A stretch of DNA of 36,563 bases from an uncultured bacterium (GTDB lineage Bacteria; Patescibacteriota; Gracilibacteria; BD1-5; UBA2023): contig CAIVSN010000153.1 in the NCBI GenBank assembly GCA_903908595.1, positions 1-36,563 on the forward strand, written 5' to 3'. Position 1 is the first letter of the stretch, and each line of letters starts with the position of its first letter. The notes beneath the pieces were generated by a model. The model was not told the DNA's origin. It saw only the letters and a list, made by a program, of their open reading frames with translations, and searched no databases. The position numbers and the translations under genes were made by a program. Below are positions 8,883 through 16,498 of the stretch, one piece after another.

Positions 8883-11204
8883 ATGAATTTTTTGAGGATA
8901 TTCGTCCTCGTTTTGGTGGCAATGGTAGGATGGGCGGGGATTTCGGTGGGGTATCATGGGGACGGGGAGGTCGGAGATGGCGGCAATGTGGTGAAGGAAT
9001 TGGCGTTGGGAGATTCGGCTTGGGCGGTAGAACCTGGTACGGGAACCACTACCAAAGGAGCTACAACCCCCGACAAATCCAGTTCCAGCCTCGTCGTCGT
9101 TCTCAACGCCCTCCTCAACGTGATGTACGCCCTCCTGACTCCGCTCTTGTTGCTTGCCGGCTGGCTCCTGACGCCGGACTGGGCGTTCGGGGAAATATTT
9201 GGATTGCGGCCCGTAATCCACGATCTCTGGATCCTGATTTCCAATATCGTCTACATCATTTTCGCGTTTCTCCTCGTAACGATGGCGTTCATGAACATTT
9301 TCGGGGCGGAAGGGAATACCTGGGCCATCCGGGCAAAGCTCCCCAAACTGATCGTGGGGATCATCAGCGTCCCGTTCACGTGGTTTTTCGTCAGCGCCAT
9401 CGTTTCGCTGTCTTCCATTTTGACCGCTTCCGCCATCCAATTGGCCGGAGATCTCGCCCCGACGGACAGTTCGGAACTGGAATTGTCCATACCGAAGAAA
9501 TGTACCATCAATTTTGAGGCATCCGTGTCCGGTACTGCGGCAACCCCTGCCGCCGGCGGAGCCGCCGCCAAACCCGGATCAAAATTTTTGGATTGTCCCC
9601 CTTCGACGGAAAAAAAGCCTTTCAAGGAGCTTTTCAAGTCAAGCGATGCCTTCGGTATCGTGAGCTACTACGCGTACGGGGTATTCAAAATCGACAAGTA
9701 CAAGGAGATCACCTGATTGAATCTCGGTTCCATCCAAAGCGTCGTGAGCCTCGGGGTGAACATGATCATCGCCATACTGATGTTCGTCATGTTTTTCCTG
9801 ATCATCATCGCATTGGTGTTTGCGCTATTCACCCGGGCGCTCTATTTCTGGGCGATCGCGGTATTTTCCCCATTGCTGTCGCTCAGGTATTTTTTCGATG
9901 GGAAACTCTGAGTGGGGGACAGTTGGCTGTCGGTGACGAAAATTATCGGCTTGGCCATGGTTCCGGTATACGTCGCCGCCGCGCTGTCGTTCGGATTGCT
10001 GTTTACCGCGATGGTCTCTTCCGCGACCTTCCAATCGGGTACGACGCAAAAGAGCGATTACATAGAAATTAAGGACAATACCATAACGATGTTCGGTACG
10101 GAATTCACGGTGGTAGGCACTCCGGTAGGACCCACCCCGGTCGCGGATCTCAAGAAGCTCGGCGGCGGATTCATCGGCCAGCTCGTCATGCAGATGGCCG
10201 CACTGGGAATCCTGTGGTTTGCCGTCATGGCCGCGCTCAAGAGCAGTGAGGTCACCGCGGAAGCCGCGAAGCCGGTATCGGAGTTCGGAGGCCAGATCGG
10301 GGGACTGATCAAGAGTTTGCCGAAGTATGCTCCGATTATTCCGACGTGACATGGGATGGCGTCGATGGAGTCGATGTCGCGCATACCTCGAGGCATAACT
10401 TCTGCACTGGAATGAAATGCTATGACACAGGGCAATAAACTATCAAAAAGCATTAATGATGCATTACATATCTCAGATAAGTCTTCGCAAAAAACAACTG
10501 AAGCACTAGAGTATTTGTCAAGACTGCCGAAACCGGCTTCAGCACCTGCTTATATTGAAGAATTGAAAAAAGTAACGGCAATGGCCGGATCTACGATTGC
10601 TAATTCTTGAGAAGAAAATCAAAAAAATGTTTATCGAGCCATGGTTAATAAAGCAGACCATCTTACAAAAGAACAGCAAAAATCTCTTCAAGATAAAATT
10701 ACGGCACTCAATGGCACGGATCCAAATATGACTAATTTTTTGAAGGAGTATTCACATGTGCTTGGTGGTGATCATGCTCATTTCAATGAGGGGAGAGAAC
10801 TTGATGCGAACACTAAGGCGAGCGAGGCAGCCAAGGCCAATGGACAGGCCGCTCCTGCGTCTCCGGCAGCTGCTCCAGCTCCGGTAACCGCCTTGAATGT
10901 AACCGTAAACAACAAACCGATCGAAATGCATTCGTTGACACCTGCCGCTGGCGCTCCGGTAACGCAGTTGACCAAAGAATCCATGGATAAGCTTAGTACT
11001 GAAGTGTCTGCGGCTACTTCCGGATTGGCGGCAGGCAGCGAAAGCATGAAAGCGGAATTTTCGAAAATCCAAGCCGCACTCAAGGAGGGGCTCACCAAAG
11101 TTGGAATAACGAGCTCGGACCAACAAAACGCGATTCTCAATCAGATAAAGCCGGGATTGGGATTGCCACCAACCGTAGCCAACAGACCTCTGCCCAAAAG
11201 TTAA
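8883..11204 (+). CDS. VirB6/TrbL-like polytopic membrane protein (type IV secretion/conjugation family)
   Basis: 773 residues from ATG 8883; an in-frame ATG at 8757 would add 42. Five UGA codons (for example KEITGLNLG, DGKLGVGDS, IIPTGHGMAS, ANSGEENQK) join what look like five separate fragments. Start 8883 gives a signal-like helix (FLRIFVLVLVAMVGWAG). Then come several transmembrane segments, including LLNVMYALLTPLLLLAGWLL, SNIVYIIFAFLLVTMAFMN, IISVPFTWFFVSAIVSL, a very hydrophobic MFFLIIIALVFALFTRALYF, and VPVYVAAALSFGLLFTAMV. This order of helices resembles the VirB6/TrbL channel subunits often seen in CPR genomes; the assignment is by pattern only. The C-terminal third (from about 10420) is soluble, partly AT-rich, and has an Ala/Pro-rich linker. 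No other secretion genes are in the window. Confidence 0.75.
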
Positions 11205-11221
11205 ATCCCTAGGCTACCACC

Positions 11222-11857
11222 ATGACCCCATTAGCCCATCCTAACGATTCCCACCGGAACCCCTCCCTCGATCTCATCCTCTCTCGAACGCCTCCAACCT
11301 TCCCCGAAGCCACTGTAACGCTCCTTGAAGGTCTCCGCAACGAACGACTCAAAACCGGAACCCCCAACGTCTCCGACCGCACCGGAAGATTCCTGTACCA
11401 CCTCTGCCGCGACCGCGGGCACTCCCATATCCTCGAACTCGGCACGGCGAACGGATATTCCGGCATCTACCTTCTCGAAGCGATTTCGGGTTCGAAGTCG
11501 GGCCATCTGCTCACCATCGAAATCGACCGAGACGATTACCTGAATGCCAAGCGCAACCTCCATCCCTACCGCGACCACGTCACGCTCGTCCGCTCCGACG
11601 CGACCGAGTTCCTGCGGTCCGCGGGGGACATGCGGTTCGACCTGATCTTCATCGACGCCCTCAAATCCGCCACGCTCGGGCATTTTCTCCTGGCCCGCAA
11701 ACTGCTTAATCCCGGAGGCACGATCGTCGTTGACGACGTAGTCAAGTACTCGGGGAAAATGTCGGATTTCTACGCGTATCTCGAAGCGAATGCCATCCCG
11801 TACGCCATCGTCATGACGGATCCGGACGATGGCGTCATGGTTCTGGAACCCCGTTAA
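11222..11857 (+). CDS. SAM-dependent O-methyltransferase (class I, Methyltransf_3/24 type)
   Basis: 211 residues. Rossmann-fold methyltransferase with motif I HILELGTANGYSG (about 69-81), an acidic residue at the end of strand 2 (LTIEID), motif DLIFIDALKS (about 140-149) and LLNPGGTIVVDDVV (about 160-173). This pattern is typical of catechol/caffeoyl-CoA-type O-methyltransferases, where DALK and DDV contribute to metal and substrate binding. The substrate cannot be told from sequence. It starts 17 bp behind the VirB6-like gene. Its last codons and TAA stop lie in an extra left arm of palindromic element copy A2. Confidence 0.85.
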   Translation: MTPLAHPNDSHRNPSLDLILSRTPPTFPEATVTLLEGLRNERLKTGTPNVSDRTGRFLYHLCRDRGHSHILELGTANGYSGIYLLEAISGSKSGHLLTIEIDRDDYLNAKRNLHPYRDHVTLVRSDATEFLRSAGDMRFDLIFIDALKSATLGHFLLARKLLNPGGTIVVDDVVKYSGKMSDFYAYLEANAIPYAIVMTDPDDGVMVLEPR

Positions 11858-11867
11858 AACGCGAACT

Positions 11868-11989
11868 TGAACCCCGTTAAAACGTGAACTCCTCGTCAAA
11901 TTCTGCGTTCCTCGCTCAATGTACCTACCGGTACACCTCGCTTCGGTACTCGAATTCGACTTCGGATTTCATCGTTTTTTCGGGGTTCA
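11868..11989 (-). repeat. Palindromic element A, copy 2 (intergenic, with a duplicated arm)
   Basis: Arms tgaaccccgttaaaacg and cgttttttcggggttca (two mismatches in 17) flank an 88-bp core. The tip hairpin is tgtacc-tacc-ggtaca. A second copy of the left arm (gaaccccgttaaaacg plus cgaactt) stands just before it at 11846-11867 and supplies the TAA stop of the methyltransferase gene. It lies on the side of the gene where a terminator would be. Confidence 0.88.
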
Positions 11990-12056
11990 CGGGGTGGGTG
12001 GGGACCGAATATCGCCCCTCACGAATATCGAACGATTTTTCGAAAGACCTACCCCT

Positions 12057-12138
12057 CGAGACGGGGAATGGATTAGGTATTCCCGAGCTTGTCCGGCGCG
12101 GTATGGACCGAGGGAATTCATAATCCATGCCCGTCTCG
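12057..12138. repeat. Palindrome family B, copy 1
   Basis: Outer arms of about 27 bp (starting cgagacggg and ending cccgtctcg, with a few mismatches) enclose the 28-bp centre at 12084-12111, which begins gagcttgtccggcgcggt. The centre differs from copy 2 by one base, while the arms are unrelated in sequence. Confidence 0.8.
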
Positions 12139-12190
12139 CACGCCGCACGCCCGGAACCATCGAATGATTTTTCGAAACATAAACCTCCAG

Positions 12191-12267
12191 CGAGCCCATG
12201 GATATTGGGTTTCCCGAGCTTGTCCGGCGCGGTCTGGACCGAGGGAAACCCAATATCCATGGGCTCG
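12191..12267. repeat. Palindrome family B, copy 2
   Basis: Perfect 25-bp inverted arms (12191-12215 and 12243-12267; the left arm starts cgagcccatggatattggg) surround almost the same centre as copy 1 (gagcttgtccggcgcggt, then ctggaccgag). Confidence 0.88.
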
Positions 12268-12316
12268 CCCGAACCGCACATCCCCGAAAAATCCCCACCG
12301 ATTTCCCAATTCCAAT

Positions 12317-12343
12317 TTGAGAATTTCGCATTTCCCCTATAAT
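12317..12343 (+). promoter_or_regulatory. Probable serS promoter
   Basis: TATAAT at 12338-12343 with TTGAGA at 12317-12322. The spacer is short (15 bp). The leader before the serS ATG is about 50 nt. Confidence 0.45.
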
Positions 12344-12402
12344 TTCCCCGTGTTTCACCGCAAGTGCCTCATCCGAGACAACATTCTCCTATTTTTTCCA
12401 CC

Positions 12403-13665
12403 ATGATCGATATCAAAATCCTCCGCTCCCATCCCGAGCTCATCCGCGATTCCATCGCCAAGCGAAACCTCAAGGTAGACCTCGACGCGTTTTTGGCGCT
12501 CGATGCCATGCGCCTCTCGGAACGGCAGCAGATGGAGGACCTCCAAGCCCTCCGCAACCGGGTTTCCAAAGAAATTCCCACGATAGCGGATACCGCTCAG
12601 AAGCAGGCGAAAATCGCGGAAATGAAGGCCGTTGGAGAGCGGATTGCCACTATCGAAAGCAACCTCGCGTTCACGGAAGAAACGTACAACGGCATGCTCT
12701 ACAGCATCCCGAACTTCCTGGATCCGACCACCGCCATCGGCGCGGACGAATCCGGGAATACCGTGGAATCCAAATTCGGCGAACCGACGAAGTTCGATTT
12801 CGTGCCGAAGGCGCATTACGACATCGGGGAAGCCCGAGGGTGGATCGACATCGAGAAGGGCGCGGAAGTCTCCGGGGCGCGGTTCTGGTACCTCAAGGGG
12901 GATCTGGTATTGCTCCAGTTCGCCATTCTCCAATACGTCATGCAGGTTATGGTCGCAAAGGGCTTCCTACCGGTAATTCCTCCGTTCCTCGTGCGCGAAC
13001 CCGCGATGTACGGCACGGGATTTTTCCCGGCGGACCGGGCGCAGATCTACTCTGTCAACCCCGGGGAAGACAACCTGTTCCTCATCGGGACCTCCGAAGT
13101 CTCGCTCACGAGCTACCACGTCAAGGAAACCGTCAATGTCGATGCTCCGATCAAATACGTCGGGTATTCCCCGTGTTTCCGTCGCGAAGCCGGAACGTAC
13201 GGCAAGGACATGAAGGGAATCCTCCGCGGCCACCAGTTCGACAAGATCGAGATGGTCTGCTTCTGCAAGCCCGAAGATTCCCAGAAACTCCACGACGAAA
13301 TGGTCGCCGTCGAGGAATCCATCTGGCAGTCGCTCGGCATCCCGTACCAGAAGATCAACATCTGTTCCGGCGACCTCGGCAACCCCGCCATGAAAAAATA
13401 CGATCTCGAAGCCTGGATGCCCGCGCAGGAACAATACCGGGAAGTCACGAGCTGTTCGAACATCGGCACGTTCCAATCCCGTCGCCTCGAAATCAAGTAC
13501 CGGAAGGCCGACGGTTCCAGCGATTTCGTCCACACGCTCAACGGCACGACCATCGCCTTCTCCCGATGCCTCATCGCGATCATGGAAAATTACCAGAACG
13601 AGGACATGACGGTAAGGATTCCGAAGGTGTTGCAGCCGTTCATGAGCGGAAGGGAGGTGTTGTAG
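12403..13665 (+). CDS. serS: Seryl-tRNA synthetase
   Basis: 420 residues, the normal length for bacterial SerRS. It charges tRNA-Ser and tRNA-Sec. The N-terminal coiled-coil arm that clasps tRNA (LSERQQMEDLQALRNRVSKE and following) is followed by the class II core: motif 2 with CFRREAGTYGKDMKG and motif 3 with NGTTIAFSRCLIAIMENYQ. The ATG at 12403 fits the family start (MIDIKILRSHPELIRDSI). No in-frame UGA is needed. Stop TAG at 13663-13665. Palindromic element copy A3 begins six bases behind the stop and could end transcription. Confidence 0.97.
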   Translation: MIDIKILRSHPELIRDSIAKRNLKVDLDAFLALDAMRLSERQQMEDLQALRNRVSKEIPTIADTAQKQAKIAEMKAVGERIATIESNLAFTEETYNGMLYSIPNFLDPTTAIGADESGNTVESKFGEPTKFDFVPKAHYDIGEARGWIDIEKGAEVSGARFWYLKGDLVLLQFAILQYVMQVMVAKGFLPVIPPFLVREPAMYGTGFFPADRAQIYSVNPGEDNLFLIGTSEVSLTSYHVKETVNVDAPIKYVGYSPCFRREAGTYGKDMKGILRGHQFDKIEMVCFCKPEDSQKLHDEMVAVEESIWQSLGIPYQKINICSGDLGNPAMKKYDLEAWMPAQEQYREVTSCSNIGTFQSRRLEIKYRKADGSSDFVHTLNGTTIAFSRCLIAIMENYQNEDMTVRIPKVLQPFMSGREVL

Positions 13666-13671
13666 AGACCT

Positions 13672-13799
13672 CGGAAAATCCCGTTAAAACGATGAAATCC
13701 GAAGTCGAATTCGAGTACCGTAGCGAGGCGTACCGGCAGGTACGTTGAGCGAGGAACGGAAAATTCGACAAGGAGTTCGCGTTTTAACGGGATTTTCCG
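13672..13799 (+). repeat. Palindromic element A, copy 3 (intergenic, directly behind serS)
   Basis: Perfect 20-bp arms (cggaaaatcccgttaaaacg and complement) around an 88-bp core with tip hairpin cgtacc-ggca-ggtacg. The frame used by the intragenic copies is closed here by TAA in the arm and TAG in the core, so this copy could not sit in a gene. It probably acts as the 3' hairpin of serS. Confidence 0.9.
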
Positions 13800-13807
13800 C
13801 AAAATAT

Positions 13808-13836
13808 TTGCCCGAAGTGGAAGCTTCGGGTATACT
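13808..13836 (+). promoter_or_regulatory. Promoter with an internal dyad (possible operator) for the TIM-barrel gene
   Basis: TTGCCC (13808-13813) and TATACT (13831-13836) are 17 bp apart. The spacer is almost filled by an inverted repeat, cccgaag-tggaag-cttcggg (13811-13830). A second AT-rich tract (ctatatacttataaat) lies before the ATG at 13862. Confidence 0.6.
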
Positions 13837-13861
13837 GTCACTATATACTTATAAATAAGAG

Positions 13862-14611
13862 ATGCTTCTCGTTTCTACATCGAGTTTTCGAGGCTATGGC
13901 CTGCACAAGATTTTCGAGCTGGTAGCCCAGTCGGAATATGACGGGGTCGACATCGTTCTCTCTTTGGTCGATTTCGATACCATGGATACCGACTACCTGC
14001 TGCACCTTTCCGAAATAACCGGGGTAAAAATCGGATCCATTACCGCCTTCGAGCGAAAAATGGACTCGAAGACCTTGGAATCCATCGTGGAAATCGCGCT
14101 CAAGCTCAAAGTATCCCTCGTGAACATATATCCGCCGTATCGGCTCGATAAGGACGGCGCTTGGTTCAACGACGATCTTCCGAATTTTAAGAAGAGATAT
14201 CAGTCTATCCAATTCGCGGTTATCAACGTCGAGCCCAAGACGTTCCTGTTTTTCATTCCGGAATACAAGGACGCAACGCTAACCAGCATCAAGAAGCTCA
14301 CCGGGGATACGGCGCTCCACATTTCCAATATCGATTCCGGCAGCGGGGTCGATCTTATCAAGACTTTTACCATTCTCGGAAGCTCGATCGTGAACGTACT
14401 CCTGTCCGATAAGACGGGTTCCAAGGAAGAATTGCTGCCCGGCAAAGGGGAAATGCCGCTCGAAACCCTGCTCATCCGGCTCAAGGAAGGCGGATACAAA
14501 CGGCATTTTACGCTCAAGGTCGATCCGAAGGCACTCGGGGTGGGGGATGACAAGGCCGTGCTCAAACGCATGGCGGATTCGAAGAAATTTTTGGAGAAAT
14601 ATTATGCCTAA
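13862..14611 (+). CDS. TIM-barrel protein, sugar-phosphate isomerase/epimerase (AP endonuclease 2) family
   Basis: 249 residues. The start MLLVSTSSFRGYGLHKIF, then the segment EYDGVDIVLSL, fits the first strands of xylose-isomerase-like TIM barrels (AP_endonuc_2 superfamily). Further strand-like segments are KIGSITAF, VSLVNIYPPY and TALHISNIDSGSGVD. A late acidic pair and the loop PGKGEMPLETLLIRLKEGGY match the usual G-G-x-P region of these enzymes. The metal ligands are not clear enough to name a substrate, and an endonuclease IV role is unlikely at this length. It is preceded by its own promoter and converges with the next gene. Confidence 0.6.
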   Translation: MLLVSTSSFRGYGLHKIFELVAQSEYDGVDIVLSLVDFDTMDTDYLLHLSEITGVKIGSITAFERKMDSKTLESIVEIALKLKVSLVNIYPPYRLDKDGAWFNDDLPNFKKRYQSIQFAVINVEPKTFLFFIPEYKDATLTSIKKLTGDTALHISNIDSGSGVDLIKTFTILGSSIVNVLLSDKTGSKEELLPGKGEMPLETLLIRLKEGGYKRHFTLKVDPKALGVGDDKAVLKRMADSKKFLEKYYA

Positions 14612-14661
14612 TCAGATCCGCTTAAGTCTCTAAGCATACAATTAGGACCGTATTTGACTGG

Positions 14662-15300
14662 CTATTCCCCGAGTTTCAGCCCTTTTTTCTGCATACGGGT
14701 GTCGACGATTTCTTGGATTCCGAGCTTGTCCTTGAGAAAAAGCGTGTTTTTTTGGCTCAAAATCGAGAGGACGAGCTTGTCGTTGAATTCCAGCCGGTCC
14801 AAGAAGTCCGTTTCGCTCATGATGGCGTATTTGATTTTTCTTCCGAAAAATACCCGTTCCAGGAAGTTGTTGAATTCGATGCGGTCCACGTCTCCGATAA
14901 TGAAGATGTCGACGATCTGGTTCGACGGTTCCGAAAGGAGGTCGCGGATTTTGCCGGAAACGGTGATGAGTCATACGGATTTCTTGCCTTTGAAGAACTC
15001 TTCTATCGGCCCGACCGGGTCGTAGGTCTTCATGAACATGTCCAACAGCTCGTGGAAAATGACGCAATTCTTGTTTACAATGTAAAATTTCTTTTTGTCA
15101 TGTTCTCGGGATTTGCAAATCCCGAGTTCCTCCAGATTGATCAATTCCCGTCGGACGGAGTTGATTTGCTCCCCGAGGTCGCGGCAGAGTTCGCGGATAA
15201 AAAAGCCGGTTTTCCCGTTACCAGTGGCATGTTCGATGAAGAATTTTTCGAGCAGCTTGGTGCGGCAGTTCGATCAGAAGAGTTTGGTAAGACTGGACAT
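14662..15300 (-). CDS. Winged-helix DNA-binding protein with a C-terminal nucleotidyltransferase-like domain
   Basis: 212 residues. Residues 1-95 form a likely ArsR-type winged helix (MSSLTKLFGSNCRTKLLEKF, then FIRELCRDLGEQINSVRREL and a wing with KKKFYIVNKNC). Two UGA codons read as Gly (LFGSN and KKSVGLITVSG). The C-terminal part, VDIFIIGDVDR...RKIKYAIMSETDFLDRL, resembles the minimal nucleotidyltransferase domain found fused to such helices in archaea and CPR bacteria. The usual catalytic GSxxxxxxD is not evident, so it may be inactive or purely regulatory. It lies alone on the minus strand between two plus-strand genes. A perfect 22-bp palindrome (15105-15126) lies in the wing-coding region. 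Confidence 0.7.
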
Positions 15301-15356
15301 ATTGACCCATATAATATGAGTATTTACCGGTTTCCAAAATGATTTGCAATTTCTAT

Positions 15357-15384
15357 TTGCCAAGCGCGCTCACTTTTATATAAT
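15357..15384 (+). promoter_or_regulatory. rplY promoter
   Basis: TTGCCA (15357-15362) and a perfect TATAAT (15379-15384) with a 16-bp spacer, 31 bp before the ATG. The short leader shows no Shine-Dalgarno sequence. Confidence 0.65.
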
Positions 15385-15414
15385 TCCCCGGTCTAAATTC
15401 TCGTTTTTATATAT

Positions 15415-16059
15415 ATGGAAAAATTTGTCCTTACATCCGAATCCCGCGATACCGCCGTCAAGACGAGCGAAATCCGCCATTCGAAAAGAATCCCTGCCGT
15501 GGTATACGGTCACGGTTTCAAACCAACGGCGGTCAGCGTCGACAATTCGGAATTCCTCAAGGTGTTCCGAAAAGCCGGCGGTACCCACCTCGTGGAACTT
15601 TCCATCGACGGAAAGGTTCAAACGGTGCTGATTCACGAAACGCAACGCGACCCGGTCCGTGGCGATTTCTGGCACATCGACTTTTTCGCGGTCAACGCCA
15701 AGGAAAAGATCCACGTCCAGATTCCCGTTGCCCTCATCGGCAAATCACAAGCCGTGATCGAAGGGGCCGAAGTCATCCAAAACCTCCACACCATCGAAGT
15801 AAAGGTGCTTCCTGCCGATTTGGTCGACGCGATCGAAGTCGACATCGCGGCATTGGTCAAAGTGGGGGACACGGTTCATGTCTCCGACATCATCGCCAAC
15901 TACCCAAAATTCGAAATCCTCACCCCGGAAACCGAATCCATCATCAGCGCCGGCGCGCCGAAGGAATATTCCGACGAACTCCACCAGGCGGACATTGCCG
16001 ACGTGGCCACCGTTCAGGATGCCAAGGCTGCCGAAAAAGCCGCGGAAACCAAGGAATAA
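15415..16059 (+). CDS. rplY: Large-subunit ribosomal protein L25 (CTC/TL5 type)
   Basis: 214 residues. Binds 5S rRNA in the central protuberance. The N-terminal L25 domain begins FVLTSESRDTAVKTSEIRHS and contains KRIPAVVYGHG (about 25-35) and the VLIHETQRDPVRGDFWHIDF segment. The C-terminal TL5/CTC beta domain follows (KIHVQIPVALIG, LPADLVDAIEVDIAALVKVG). It ends in an Ala/Lys/Glu-rich tail. ATG 15415 is directly behind an AT tract and gives the canonical start. It has its own promoter and terminator, so it is probably monocistronic. Confidence 0.95.
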   Translation: MEKFVLTSESRDTAVKTSEIRHSKRIPAVVYGHGFKPTAVSVDNSEFLKVFRKAGGTHLVELSIDGKVQTVLIHETQRDPVRGDFWHIDFFAVNAKEKIHVQIPVALIGKSQAVIEGAEVIQNLHTIEVKVLPADLVDAIEVDIAALVKVGDTVHVSDIIANYPKFEILTPETESIISAGAPKEYSDELHQADIADVATVQDAKAAEKAAETKE

Positions 16060-16072
16060 TTCCCGATTTACG

Positions 16073-16104
16073 AAAAAGGGAGTCAATTCGACTTCCTTTT
16101 TTTT
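16073..16104 (+). terminator. Rho-independent terminator after rplY
   Basis: AAAAAGGGAGTC-aattc-GACTTCCTTTTTTTT: about 11 pairs with one G-T pair and an eight-base T run, 14 bp behind the TAA. Confidence 0.85.
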
Positions 16105-16113
16105 GGTTTTGCA

Positions 16114-16119
16114 TATAAT
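16114..16119 (+). promoter_or_regulatory. -10 element before the thioredoxin-fold gene
   Basis: Perfect TATAAT, 25 bp before the ATG at 16145 and just behind the rplY terminator. No convincing -35 hexamer can be seen at the right distance. Confidence 0.4.
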
Positions 16120-16144
16120 CCCGAGTTACCCGTTAACTGCATTT

Positions 16145-16480
16145 ATGATAATCAAACTCGTCGGCGAAGGCGTCGAACTCGCCAATCTCCAAGAACTCGT
16201 GAACCGTTCGCTCGCCGAGCTCGGGCTTCTCGAACTCGTCACGCTCGAAACCACTGCGGATCCCGCGTACAAGATGGAACTCGGGATTACCCAGAATCCC
16301 GCCCTCTGCATCGAAGAATCTTCCATCGACTTCAAGGATATGATCTTTGAGGGGGTCGTGCCGGAGAAGTCCGAGCTCGTTTCGATGTTCGCGTCGATTC
16401 TCGGCAGTCCCGAGTCCGAGGGGGGAAGCTGTGGCAGCGGCGGTGGCTGCGGAAGCTGTTCGACGGGAGGCTGCCATTAA
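16145..16480 (+). CDS. Small thioredoxin-fold protein lacking CXXC, with a Cys/Gly-rich tail
   Basis: 111 residues. The pattern MIIKLVGEGVELANLQELVNRSLAELG, ending with ITQNPALCIEE and SELVSMFASILG, follows the small Thioredoxin_3-type proteins (strand, helix, then a cis-Pro loop before a strand). The active-site CXXC after the first strand is replaced by VELANL. In contrast, the last 20 residues are very rich in cysteine and glycine (SCGSGGGCGSCSTGGCH), with a CGSC pair and a terminal His. This looks like a relocated redox or metal-binding site. It ends 18 bp before htpX and is probably transcribed with it. Confidence 0.65.
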   Translation: MIIKLVGEGVELANLQELVNRSLAELGLLELVTLETTADPAYKMELGITQNPALCIEESSIDFKDMIFEGVVPEKSELVSMFASILGSPESEGGSCGSGGGCGSCSTGGCH

Positions 16481-16498
16481 TTTTTAATATTTCTCACT

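Larger units (their letters stand above)
11858..12402. other. Gene-free 545-bp island of palindromic repeats before serS
   Basis: No open frame here has coding character. It holds element A copy 2, two family-B palindromes, a 19-bp direct repeat before each of them (atcgaaNgatttttcgaaa at about 12028 and 12159), and the serS promoter. Short open frames on both strands simply translate the repeats. Confidence 0.7.

Noticed and set aside
7468-11204. Many apparent truncated genes or pseudogenes (desaturase in two parts, membrane protein in five)
   Set aside because: All breaks are UGA codons in the same frame at glycine positions. They are intact genes in code 25.
11925-12281. 118-codon minus-strand frame across the repeat island
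   Set aside because: Consists entirely of family A and B repeat sequence; no coding motif, and the two halves just repeat each other.
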